Assembly: GCA_019843655.1 (NCBI GenBank)
Contig: JACDQD010000004.1
Span: 2,790,001-2,854,000, forward strand
Length of the DNA stretch: 64,000 nt
Source of the DNA: Lethocerus indicus
Lineage: Eukaryota; Arthropoda; Insecta; Hemiptera; Belostomatidae
Direction of reading: 5' to 3'
The position numbers and the translations under genes were made by a program. The notes beneath the pieces were generated by a model. That model was given only the letters and a program-made list of their open reading frames with translations. It did not search any database and was not told the origin of the DNA. This document shows, piece after piece, positions 26,201 to 36,556 of the stretch. Every line of letters starts with the position of its first letter. Position 1 is the first letter of the stretch.

Positions 26201-29200
26201 CAATTAGATGTAAAAATTGATTGCAATTCGTGTCGATGAAAATGAGGCGGGTGCTTGCATGATGAGAAGTGAAATCGGGCTTAAAAATTGTGTACACACA
26301 CACACACACATACTGACAATGTGTTGGCGCGCTGTGTGTACAACAATAGTGGCTGTAATAACACGACTAGGCGCTGTACGTGTGTGAGTGCGACTTTTCT
26401 TTTTTTTTTACTAATATAACAGCGAAAAGCAGAAGTCCGGGAAGCCCTCCATTCAATTGTTCGATGTATCATCCAGTTTCTAAATTGGAGGCGAAATCCC
26501 GCGGAGACTATAACGGTGGGTCCTACCGAAACTCGCGTCGAACAATTATGATTCTACGCCCCGCAGGGAATTTTTCTTGTAGGCGCGACCGTAACAATCT
26601 AATTATTGGCCGAATATATCGAAAATATTGAAATTAAACCCGAAATAAGATCCTGCGCCTATTTCTACTTGACGCCAGTAAGTCGTGCGGCCAATAATTT
26701 ATAAAAGGACGAAAAAATTTCGAGATTTTATAAGCCAAATAAAAATTGATAAAGGAAGTGTTATCGAACGAGCATAGTCTCCGTACAAGTTACGTTAGCA
26801 TTGTACATTACTCCACGAAAATACCAACGCTGTATGTACTGTACACAAATGAAGTTTACCTGGGGCATTGTAGATTCCCGGTTATATTTAAATATAGCTA
26901 TAAATGTTGTAAATATATTTTCTTATATCCGACCGATCATCGTTAAAATTTATTTATTATTTTTCCCTTTTTATTGCGGTATTATTTAAGCGTAAAAAGT
27001 TGGAGCAGAGCATTGGCCTCAGTTTATCACAGCGTTCATCTGTACATAGGCAAGTTTGTGCTCACGCGATGCTGCCACTGACTGCAACTGTCCGAGCGCA
27101 ATTCTGATCGAATTAAGAAACCGGTCGCGCCAAAACGGAAAGTGGCATTTTGGCGTGCGGACAAGAGTGTCGTTGACACTGACGAAGGGAAGAAAGTGAA
27201 AACGCAGAGAGTGGGCCCGCTCGAGGCCCCCCCATTTTATCATTTACTCGCTTCGGACGCCGGCCGTCAACAGGCGGAAGTAAAGAAACCGAGGACAGAA
27301 TGTAAAAAGAGAATGACGGCCTCTTCGCCCGATGAGTGAAAGCTCATCGCCAATTCAGAGACAGCGGACGGGCTTCCAGGAGCCGACCCCCGAAGCCAAC
27401 AAGAGGTCGGCTACCGGCTGGCCGAGGGTTCATTTTCTTTTTCTTTCCAAAGTCCTAAGCGAGCCAAATTACGCTCAATTTGGCAGTGGCTGGCCGCCAC
27501 TTTCTAACTATCCGACGAAATTAAGAGGAACACAATGGAATACGAATGTGCCTCTGATTGACAACACTTGAGTTCATGAAGATAAATGCTGTCTGAAGAT
27601 AAAATATTAATACAGAATCCTTTTGTTCTGAATTTCGAGGAATTGTAAACCTTGTTTGTTTGCGGCTCGAATTGAGCAAAACTCAATAATAATGTTCCTT
27701 ATAAATAAAAATCGGGGCCATATTACAGTCCTTTTCAATGCTCACGGACGGACAGACACACTGTAGATTTAATATATTTAGAAGATATTATGTGTAATCG
27801 GAATGTAGAAAACCCTCCCCCACTAATTTAAATTGGGGCGCTAAAGCGGGTTTTAAATTGAGGAAGTGCCGCCATTTTATTCATTCCTTTTCGTTTATAT
27901 AAGGAAGCCTCCGACAATTAGCCGTTTATACCATTATCGATGGTAACTATCATGAACGGTGGCCATGCGTAAAATAACGCATGCACACAGGTCTGACACG
28001 GGTTACGTCACGCCTCCAATTACATCCAATTCAGCTTTCCTCTCCGTTATATATACATTGAAAGTTGGGAAATGGTTTCGGCGAGGAAAAAGAAAATGTT
28101 CCCCGAATACCGGGCTTCCAATAACCGAATAATAATAATAATAATAATACGCTGTTTTTAACTTGTACATTACATCGTCTTCCGCGTAAACACTTCGGCA
28201 CATTAGGGACGCAACTCGCTCATTCATCGCACCTCTATCTCTGCGGTCGAGGAAAACGGGCTTTACAATTACAATTACGTAATTTTCATTTGTCTTATGT
28301 GAGTCCATTAGCGAGTCCCATGCCCGGTTGGGACTTTGCGCAACCGACTGCAGGGAGGATGATTAGATTTATCCTTAGATGCGATTGTTGACAAAGGGGG
28401 AAAGCCGCTCTAAATGTGGATCAGGGCCGAGAGAGCCCTATTTGGTTGATGGACACAGAGTCGGCCGACCTTCACTCCATTGCCAGCCGCCCAAATAGGC
28501 CTCGATTTGATCCATCCGTGATTCATACGGATTTTAGTCAGATTTAGGGGGAGAAATGAGCCTCGAGGGTGGTATCCACAACGACGGGAAAGCCCTTAAA
28601 GGGCTTAAACGCCTCCCTGCGACCCCTCCCCTTCTCCGCCGATATTGCCTGTCCTAAATCATCTTAGCCAGAGTTAAGCTCGATTCAAGCTCGGGTTGTG
28701 TATGTAAGCCCGATTGAATAACTGTACTTACGGGCGGAGGTTGATTCTTAAAATCTGTTCCTTACACGGCACGATTCAAAAACTTTGTGTTCTTGTTACT
28801 TAATTCACCGCGGGGCCTACCACCACTAATTGGAGCCGATGTCTGGTCGGGTCGCACGGGTGAATCGAAGAGTGAAAGGAGCGGCCGCTATCCGATGAAT
28901 TTTCCTCCCACGTGTAGCATAATTACCGCTTTATTTGGCGGTGCAACGGTACATCCGCAGTTGACAATTTTATGGCCTCTCTACATCTTGCAGATTTTTC
29001 GAAAGATCGGCATGACAGAATAAAAGTTAGTAGGAGATGAAAAACTAAAATTGTGAGCACAGGGGCAAAGATGTAGGCAAAGGAAGAAGGAATAGAAGAA
29101 TGAAATTTAAGAAGCAGTCAGAATAATGATTAATATCTGTCTATTCATTCGAAAGAATATGTCTCATTTAGCTTTACGTAGAAGTTTTTCTTACCTTTTC

Positions 29201-32200
29201 TCACGTTAGGTGGATTAAAAAAAACAAGTGTTGATTGTTAACACGTTCATTGTTGGGTACATTGTTAACGGCCCATAACCATGACGACTTATTCGGCGCA
29301 CGTGGATTACGTGGCTTACCCCATTTGGATGAAAGCATGAGTACGCGTGCGTTCAAGTTTGAAATTATTTGAAAAATCAAACTGCGCGGAGGGACAAACA
29401 TACGCAGAAAGTTTAATCTCTATACACGGACCGAACGTGTTCTCTGCCAGTGAACAACAACGTGTAGATCTTTATTTGTCGCTGCTAGAGACCGATTTTA
29501 CAAATCGTTCGGCCCGAAAAAATAGAATCTCAAATACGCGATCTCGTCGTTAGGCGTGTTAAAAAATCGGCGGTTGAAATACAAAGTCAGAAGTGGAAGT
29601 TATGCGGCCCGCATAATTAGCATATGTGCATAGATCGGGCCGCCGATTGTTACAGAATAGCGGTCCTCGAAGAACTGTTTTCTTTTTGTTTATCATTTTA
29701 ATTGATGCCGGGAGAGTCTTAAGAACGCCTGGGAGCCCCACGCCGAACGCTATCTCCTACGGGCATCTCCCGGCCACTTGCGCCCCCTTCCTTATTCCAT
29801 TTCCAAATTACAATACTACGTTTTCTCGACTTTTCTCGAAATTACAAGAAAATTTTCAGGGGTATCGTCCTAAGACTGCACCAAAATGAATGGAATCTAT
29901 GCAATAAATATATCCGCTAAGACCGTTTTAAAAATGAGATTTTTATAAAACTAATACAAATAAATATCATAACAGGTTAACGAAACAGGAAAAGAACTAC
30001 ACTGGCCAATTAGTAATAAAATGAGAAAATGCAATTCACCTAATATACAACAGGTTCTAATTACGTCCAAATTACTACTTGCTAACAAAACTGAATCCTT
30101 AACCTGTCTCGCATCTCATAGTCTATGTTACTTAATACTCACCTACTATTACTCAATGTACTGTTATTTACGTTGGAGAGCACAAGTGGCGACTCCGTCA
30201 GATATTAATTGAATTACCGAACCGGGGACGAGGCCAAAGGCCAAAGTGTTCAAGTGAAATAAAAGTGTTTAAGTTGTACGGAGGTGGGTGGGAGGAGGGC
30301 GGATTGAGGAGGTTCTGCGGAAAAGTGGGTCGGAAAAGTGCGTGTGAAAGGGGCACGGTTCGGACCGATTCTTAATTCTGTGAGAAAATCGAGCGCTCGG
30401 TTCCCCCCGGCTCTGTTATACAACAGAGGCCTCCCAATCGCCGACCGACGACTCCCCACAATCTGGCCCGCCCGACTATAGTCCTCCACAACGCTACTGG
30501 CGTTGGCGAGAAACAGAAACCGCGATAAATTCCTTTAACGGCGGACAATCTCTCTTCAACGAAGGCTTTCTCATCGAGAGGTAGGCCTAAAAACCTGTTA
30601 ATTAATATTATAGTCGGCGATTAGTTGAAAAGTTAATAATTAATAGTCCGTATCGTCAATTAATTGGCTGTGCAAATGGAAAAGAATTTTTTTTTCTCCA
30701 TAGTTTTTACCGTCGAACGCGACCCACATAACCGTCCGTCATGGCGGAGCAACTGAGCGACATTAAGCAAAAAAAAAATGGTTTTTATCGCAGCCAATTG
30801 GGAACGATTTTATTGTTCAGTGAAGAACATTATCAAATATAGAGAGTGTGTGCTGGAAATGTGCAAAAGTGGTTTTTCACCCCGAAATCAGGCCTAAATA
30901 GCGGTTTTTCATCGCACTATCGGGGTTAAAACCGGGTCGTTCACCGCGTGATAAGGGCTAAAAAGGGATTCATGTTTTTCAGAAATGTCACGGGATAATT
31001 CAAATCTACTGTTGGTAGAAAGTGCCCCGACGTGCCATCTATAAATACCAGGATAGGAACTGAATTTATAGATAATTCTATATATGCTAGAATAATTTTG
31101 CTTACTCCCAATCTTCACACGTACTACCTTTAGTAAACCGAACGCCTCCCGTTTTCCAGTTATACTATCCCCCAATACACCGATCGCCTTCTATTGCACT
31201 TTCATTTAAGCCAGAAACTGAAAATTATGGTTCCCATTTATTAGACATTTCTCTTATGACTGTATACCAGTCAAAATTTCTGTTAATGATATACCGCGGG
31301 CTGTATTTAGGCGTGTAAGCTGTTGAGGGGGAAATAATAATTTATTCGCAGCATTAAAATAATATTACTAATAATATACTTGTTACAGCTGCTGGCGGAG
31401 CAATCTCTCGGTAAATTGTAAATTAAAAAAAAATATTGTGGTCGTGTGACTTTTAGAATGCAGGATTTGAAGACTAGACAAAGATAACCGAGTTATCTGA
31501 AATTGTGACGAAACTGGGGCCCAACATTTCTCACGGAATTGAAACAGTTTGGTGAAAATAATTTAGGGAATTTATTTTCACTGAAAATAGTAAAAACGTA
31601 ATATTATATGTTTTAATCGCCGGCATATAACTTTATAAAATCGCGATTTGTTATAAAGGGAGCGCACGTGTGCCGGCTTCGGCAATTACCGGTTTCGTTG
31701 CAATTAACAATGGGAAAACGAGTTGGAGCGCCTTGATTTTCACTTTTGTTCTCTTAAAACGAAAGAAAAAAACTTTGTGAGAAAGTAAGAATTGGGACAG
31801 ACCGAGAAAGGATTATACCGTTTTACCGGATTGAGATAGGACCGGCCTGTTTGTTATCTCTTCTAATTTGGCGAGCCGCCAACAAGCGGCAGAGACCCAC
31901 TGACCGCTTAATTAAAGCGCGATCGATTTTAAATTATTTTCAAAATTGAAATAACTATTTCTATTCCTACTCTCATCGGTTTTCCTTATTTAATCATATA
32001 GGACAATCTCAACGCCGGATAACATTTACTCTGTCAGCGCATAAGGCGCACGCAATACACCCCGCACTATTAGGCGATATATGTATATTTCTATTGTGAA
32101 GTAGACCAGTTTTAACCCCGTTCTACCGACCGTGGGAGAAGCCTCTTAGGGGGAAAACGACGAAGAACGTTCTGAAGGACTGTTCTGGCTCCCTCGTGGA

Positions 32201-35200
32201 GCCGATGATCTCACTCATCCTCTGCCGCGCGTGCGCAGATGCGTACTGATAATAATCTCTCAATCTCCGTCCTCGGCCGGAAGTACTTTCCACAAGAAAC
32301 TTACACAAATGCCGACCGGAAGAGAGAATCAATCAACGCTTTGAACCCGTCCACAATCGGCTATCCAAGTGTAGCGCTCCAGAATCTAATCATCTCCAAG
32401 TCCAAGTGAAATTTTCGACGTTGGCACATCGTTGCTACGATTGCGCAACGGCCCGGACTGTCTATCCGACATCGGACGGACAATTGGAACGGTTACAACA
32501 ATTTCACCCGCCTCACGAACTGGCAGGAGCTAATACGACATTTTCGAAATTCGGTGGTTCGTACCGACTTTCGGATCGATGATTTGTTCAACTTGAATTC
32601 GCCATCGGCTCAGAAAACTCTATCAGATTGATACTATATTTATAAATTAAAGGTAATTTCCATTCCATTCTGTTGTATCTGGGATATTTCATAAATGATC
32701 TATCAAAAGCCGAATGTTATGATGTTATAGAAATACAGATATTCTCAACCGGCCAACCGAGAATCAATTTCTACGTGGAGATAAAGTTGAAGAACCACTT
32801 TCTTATATAAACAATAAAAGAAGAATGCAAATTATTAACTCGCCCGGACACAGCATTACGCTCCATCGGTGGCCCGATTTCGTGTAATAAAATATTTCTT
32901 GTACAATAAGATTGTAATTACTATTGTCCGATCCGAGAGAACCTACTCAACCCCCCAGTTTGAGTCTGTTCATTTCGCGAAATAAAATACAATAATTCAA
33001 ATATTCGAGAAAATTATTAACAAAATACTGTCGATAATATCTCAGTAAATTTCGGGAGGATTCCAAACCCTCTCGGAGCCCAACAAAGGTATAATAAAAA
33101 ATAATTTCGAGTGAACTACAAGATCAATTCGTTGCCTCCGTTAACCTACCAAGTGTTTTCGTTCGATACCGAATGAAAATTTTTCATCCGGTTAAATTTT
33201 AATTAGCCGGAGCGGATTGGAATGGCCCCAGTTCGCCGACTCCACTTTCAGAATATATTATCAATTGCGATACAGAAAAATCCTCGTTAATTAAGGAAAA
33301 TTTGTCGGATTTCGCCATAGGAAATGTTGCCAACTCCAGTCGTGAATTCTCTGTATTCACCGACCTTCATACTCGAGCGCCGGAGTTTCATCTCGCGATT
33401 GGGACTATCATCATAGTCTTGCCCAGTCGGAACTCGGTTGCAAATATCTTAATAATAATAATACACTATCGGAGTATCGACGGAATGCAACTGACGTAAT
33501 TGAGAAAACCGAAACAGATTTAGCGAGGGGCCAAATAGAGATGAGCTCGATGATATTCCCACATAAATTTTATTTGACTATTTCTTCGGGTAAAAAAAGG
33601 GTTGAAATTGTTTTATAAAACGGTAGGAACTCGATATTGGACGTTTTAATAATAAATTATAAGGTAAAAGAAACGTTACGTTTGTACATTCATCTCTTTC
33701 ATATTCACAGTTGCTCTAGAAAGCCGCCTTACGTTCCGATTAGAAAGCTCGGACATCGGAAAATATGGAGGGATATTTTTATTCTAGAGTAACTGTACGT
33801 CCAATTATGTCCTACGGTTTTATGATTGAAAACCACGAAATATCAGCTACTGACAATCGGACAGGTGATCGTCACAATTCCGAGAATTGAACAGACAATT
33901 TTTGTTTAATGCTTATGTATGCATTTTTCTCTACGTATGATCTCAAAGCTGACTTGATATTATTTATTTTAACTTTTCAACGATCGTAACAATTCTATGT
34001 TGACCAACTGTCCCGTTTTTTGGACACACTTTCTCACTAAAACACGACTGTTAAGTGTTTAAGGTCTGAACTCGGTATATGTTCTCTTCATCCTGTGCTC
34101 ATTCCATGTACATTCCACATACTGTTTTCCCTACAGTCGATAGCACCGCATCTGTAAGGCACGTAAACTTGGTTAGCCTAATGCCTACGAAGTATTCTGT
34201 TACTGTTAGTGGCAGTAGTAAGAAGACGTCACTGTAGACGTTACTGACGTGACGATGGCGAAAAGCCGGATACTGTCCGGAGGACAAAACCGAATTTGGC
34301 GATTGGAGACCGGTATTACAAATCATCGCGGAACCCACGAAAGCCCCTTTTTGAACAATTAATTTTATAACGAAAACGATAAAACGCGCGTTAACAGTCA
34401 GCCAACTCGGGATCGACGAGCTGTCATGAGCGAAAGCCCAGGTTACGCTTAAACAAATTGGGTTAGCGGGAAGAAAAAGAGGAAAAATAAAACGCTTATT
34501 CGAGTCCTATATATATTCGCTACTGGAGATGAGGAAAAGTCGAAGATGGCCTTTGGCCAACGGACCAATTAATCGAGTGGAAAATGGTGCCCCACATAAT
34601 CGGATGGGTCTTTCTCAGTTTTTCCAGCCTGTTAATTATGTTGTGGTTGCCGCTTTCGTTTCCATTTAACCATTTCTCCACTTTACCCCTGTCCCCTTCT
34701 TACCCTTATCCATTTTCACAGATGATGTTTGATCAATTCACGAATGTTACAATTCATAACTAAGAAAAATGAACGAAATAATAAATCGCGATTGTAATTT
34801 ATATTAAAACTGCCAATTTCCGTAGCATACCAATCCCGATATTCTTCCCAAAACATCAGGCGTTGTTACCGGTAGCCAGTCGGTGACAAGTCAATTTCTG
34901 GTCCTCGGCCCAACAATATTATCGTAGATTTCGTGTGTTTCTGTCCCCTAACATGTGTAGTTTGGGTATCCTCACAGTGACAGTAAGGATGCCCAAAAAA
35001 CATCCAAAGTGACTAACACCGCTACTGAAGATGGCGAGCAGCCGAAACCGGTCTAGCTAAAGACCGAACCAGTGAGAGAGAGAAACACGCGAAATCTACG
35101 ATATTCCAACCCCTCGCAGATCACAAAACAGGTATTCTAAACTAAATTATCTCTGTTCCAGATGAGAACGAGGCGACAGTTTGGCGAGTGGAGAAAACGG

Positions 35201-35742
35201 GTGCTCTAAAATGTTTTTGGGCTTTACACCCGGAGGTATAGGGAGTACTGACCGGAATAGGAGGCGTAGTGTACGGCCTCGTCGAAGGCGACGGACCTCC
35301 TGCGGTTGGTGTTGCCGCGGTAGGGGTTGGGGGCGGCCGGAGTGTCGTGGATGTGGGCGGCGGCGGGTGTGAGCGGAGCCGCCTGCCTCCGCAAGTAGGC
35401 GTAGTTCTCGAGGTCCCAGGGGTCGAGGTAGTTCCTGGTCTGGTCGGGGAGGTCGGGCGGGGCGTCGCGGGCCCCGGGCGGTATCCAGTAGGTGGAGGAG
35501 GAGACGACGGGTGCCATACCGCCCGAACAGGGTCCACCGCCGAGCACAGAGCAGACCAGTCCCTTAACGGCGCTGGCGACAGACTGCTGCTCCTGGTGGG
35601 GCTGGTCCCCCCCCGGCGGCGACGGCGGCGGCGGCCCACCCCCCACCTTTACCCCCGCCATCGCCAACGCCCCCGCCCCCGCCCCCGCCACCACTCTTGT
35701 GGCGCTCCTCCGCCTTGCCCCAGCTCTCTTGCCGGCTCCCAT
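6249..35742 (-). CDS. Uncharacterised 268-aa protein, three exons with very long introns
   Basis: Three minus-strand exons join in phase: 35742..35253 (donor GTCAGT), 16304..16190 (acceptor TTTTCCGCAG, donor GTAGGT) and 6450..6249 (acceptor TTTGCAG, TGA at 6251-6249). Total is 807 bp. The N-terminal third is Gly/Pro/Ala-rich. The middle has [13 protein letters not shown] and a basic [17 protein letters not shown] stretch. The second exon is acidic then His/Tyr-rich ([14 protein letters not shown]). The C-terminal exon has [17 protein letters not shown], a basic [14 protein letters not shown] segment and ends [17 protein letters not shown] do not recognise the family and see no clear membrane segment or enzyme motif. 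It could be a whole small protein or the tail of a larger one: the frame stays open upstream of Met 35742 to about 35925, so a further 5' exon is possible. The start is about 0.8 kb from the divergent integrin gene. Confidence is in the exon structure, not a function. Confidence 0.65.
8648..8683 (+). repeat. G-run tract with G-quadruplex potential
   Basis: At least four runs of three or more G separated by single C or T bases on the plus strand. The matching C-rich strand is on the transcribed template's complement of the minus-strand gene's intron. Confidence 0.7.
10606..10676 (+). repeat. Truncated foldback-family copy
   Basis: Contains the family's GCCGAAACCGGTCTAGC segment followed by the CGGCGAGAGGAGACAGAAG end and an AAATCTAC terminus. 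The 5' half of the hammerhead-like core is missing. Confidence 0.65.
13700..13850 (+). repeat. Decayed foldback-family copy
   Basis: TTGAAGA at 13812-13818 followed by CGGCGAGAAGCCGAAACC and a CGTCTACCGC end matches the core with several substitutions. Upstream, a CTCAGTAGC segment near 13718 hints at the opposite arm. Confidence 0.45.
15050..15315 (+). repeat. Degenerate tandem repeat, about 32-bp unit
   Basis: At least four successive units of 31-33 bp (about 15180-15305) share the pattern G-GG-TTTTTAACCG-AAAATCAGG-CTAAAAA, with more decayed units upstream to about 15050. A second array of the same unit lies at 30868-30965. Confidence 0.75.
16984..17167 (-). other. Possible alternative exon
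   Basis: On the minus strand a strong pyrimidine-rich acceptor (TTTCCTTACCGCAG) precedes an open 61-codon stretch beginning [20 protein letters not shown] and ending at a strong donor (GGCTG|GTGAGT). Its phase-1 end would fit the next exon at 16304, but its length (184 bp) does not allow use as a cassette between the two known exons. It would have to be part of an alternative 5' end. No family match is recognised. Confidence 0.25.
17482..17697 (+). repeat. Foldback/MITE-like repeat, copy B (near-palindromic)
   Basis: The clearest foldback copy. The left arm begins in an outer segment (CCTGTTTTGTGGTCTGCGAG) and continues through TAGATTTCGTGTGTTTCTGTC to GGTTTGGTC. The right arm repeats this inverted (GACCAAACCGGCGAGAGGAG, then ACAGAAACACACGAAATCTA). 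Arms of about 50 bp match almost perfectly around a spacer of about 80 bp. The hammerhead-like core is truncated on the left and absent from the right arm, where ACCGCTA runs directly into GCAAAAGACC. Confidence 0.85.
18021..18050 (+). repeat. (CTC)n trinucleotide repeat
   Basis: About nine CTC units in the intron, followed by a C-rich run. Confidence 0.9.
19150..19185 (+). repeat. Fragment of the foldback-family core
   Basis: CCACTGAAGATGGCGAAAAG at 19151-19170 followed by CCG matches the first half of the conserved core; the GAAACCGGTC half is lost. Confidence 0.5.
20041..20215 (-). repeat. Foldback/MITE-like repeat, copy C (half element)
   Basis: Left arm CCGTAGATTTCGTGTGTTTC onward, then the conserved core on the minus strand and the inner TTTGGATGTTTTTCGGGCATCC segment. 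The right arm is missing and replaced by a GTCACTGTCACTT stretch leading into a TA microsatellite. Confidence 0.8.
20090..20132 (-). ncRNA. Hammerhead-ribozyme-like motif (copy C)
   Basis: On the minus strand: ACTA, CTGAAGA (20123-20117), TGGC...GGCC stem, GAAA (20104-20101), self-complementary ACCGGT, C, TAGC. This matches the element order of a type I hammerhead with a very short stem III. Stem I keeps three pairs (CTA/TAG). The U following CTGAAGA is unpaired, unlike the usual 10.1-11.1 pair. Activity is not shown. Confidence 0.45.
20224..20286. repeat. (TA)n microsatellite
   Basis: About 31 TA units, followed by AT-rich degenerate sequence to about 20340. It sits at the broken end of foldback copy C. 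Confidence 0.95.
20572..20602 (+). repeat. (CTC)n trinucleotide repeat
   Basis: About ten CTC units. Confidence 0.9.
21316..21362 (+). repeat. (GGA)n trinucleotide repeat
   Basis: About fifteen GGA units, a longer purine run than the CTC repeats nearby. The flanking open frames on both phases (poly-Gly, poly-Glu) are artefacts of the repeat. Confidence 0.9.
23040..23420. repeat. Decayed foldback-family fragments (second subfamily)
   Basis: CTTCTCGCCACCTTCATTAG at 23051-23070 resembles a segment at 45750-45775. At 23383-23389 a CTGAAGA followed by CGGCGATAGG and CGCAATCGGTTTGG is a mutated core. Confidence 0.4.
26293..26310 (+). repeat. Short (CA)n microsatellite
   Basis: About nine CA units. 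Confidence 0.85.
30868..30970 (+). repeat. Second array of the 32-bp tandem repeat
   Basis: Three successive 32-bp units share GTGGTTTTTCACC-type starts and ATCAGGCCTAAATA-type ends with the array at 15050-15315, 15 kb away. Confidence 0.65.
34922..35195 (+). repeat. Foldback/MITE-like repeat, copy D (most complete core)
   Basis: The left arm (CGTAGATTTCGTGTGTTTCTG) is shortened after about 25 bp. The centre has the hairpin GGATGCCC...CATCC. The right half has TTAGTCAC in inverse, the complete hammerhead-like core, GACCGAACCAGTGAGAG and the ACGCGAAATCTACG end, then the outer segment ATTCTAAACTAAATTATCTC shared with copy A. It ends within about 60 bp of the splice donor of the unknown gene's first exon. 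Confidence 0.8.
35015..35062 (+). ncRNA. Hammerhead-ribozyme-like motif (copy D)
   Basis: In order on the plus strand: stem I strand GCTA (35021-35024), CTGAAGA (35025-35031) fitting CUGANGA, stem II GGC (35033-35035) and GCC (35041-35043) around a GAGCA loop, GAA (35044-35046), stem III ACC/GGT with no loop (35047-35052), C (35053) in the H17 position, and TAGC (35054-35057) exactly complementary to GCTA. Short stem III type I hammerheads are known from Penelope-like elements and retrozymes. The odd point is an extra unpaired U at 35032 between CTGAAGA and stem II. Cleavage would be predicted after 35053. Confidence 0.5.
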
Positions 35743-36556
35743 CGCCACTGCTGGCTCGCCACTGACCGCCCGATTAGACCACCGTCCTCCACTCCTCCTC
35801 CTCCTCCTCCTCCTCCTCCTACTCCTCCTACTCCTTCGGGACTTGCCATTGCGCCATTTGGCCGGTGCCGATAGCGGGAGAAAATATTTGGCTCGGCCCC
35901 ACCCCTGGCAAACCTCTTACACCGCGATATTTGAAACTACACCTTTGATCATTCCGACTGTCCGAATTGTTCATCGTAGTAATATCATCGTGATAGTATA
36001 GATAACAATATTCTTCGTCGAAAAATTCTACAATAATATTTCTTCGCCCGCTAGTTGACGGGATAGTTATTCGGGTGTTGAGCAACTCAGTCAACATAGA
36101 GTTGTTATAATAGTTGACTAGTTTAAAAAAATAACCAGCCAATTTGTGACTAAAACTTGCACATATTCCAATCCTCCATAAAGAAAACTGCGCGCTTAAG
36201 CATTAAAAATTAAATGTCATTTCGTGGTTTCAATCATAAAACATAATTGGCCGTACAGTTTCTTTAGAACAATATCCCTCCATATTTTCCGATGTCTCGA
36301 CTGGGCCAGCTTTCTAAACGGAACGTAACAGTACAACTATGAATAACAAATAGGAATAAACAAATTGTTTATTTACCCGAAATTTATTCGGGAATATCAT
36401 CACGAGTTCGAAATATTTTTAAATATATTACGGTATTTAGTTTAACTTTTTTATTCAAAATTGTTTATCATCCACTCCAGTAGCGATAACGCCAGGTAAG
36501 TAAAGCCAGGTGTGATCGTGCAGCAATTCATTTAGTTTTCAGTAGGGTCCGCACCG
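35743..36556. promoter_or_regulatory. Head-to-head spacer between unknown gene and integrin gene
   Basis: About 0.8 kb separates the divergent start codons. It probably holds both 5' UTRs and promoters. I cannot identify a TATA box or initiator with confidence. Confidence 0.35.
35790..35829 (+). repeat. (CTC)n trinucleotide repeat at the 5' end of the unknown gene
   Basis: About thirteen CTC/TAC units just upstream (in the minus-strand sense) of the chosen Met at 35742. If translation began farther upstream this would encode an Arg-rich run. Confidence 0.85.

Larger units (their letters stand above)
16305..35252 (-). other. Intron 1 of the unknown minus-strand gene (about 19 kb)
   Basis: Long intron with simple repeats (TA, CTC, GGA, CA), foldback-family copies and a short array of 32-bp units. 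One open segment at 16984-17167 has good splice signals but is unproven. Other open frames, such as the 165-codon one at 24844-25341, show no domain and look incidental. Confidence 0.5.

Noticed and set aside
34200..34310. Possible foldback-family copy (GATGGCGAAAAGCCGGATAC)
   Set aside because: Only the stem II part matches; CTGANGA and the stem III segment are not recognisable, so it is not counted as a copy.
35269..36001. Long open frames on the plus strand over the first exon of the unknown gene
   Set aside because: They are antisense shadows of a GC-rich, Gly/Pro-coding exon and a CTC repeat; the minus-strand frame splices in phase with two further exons.
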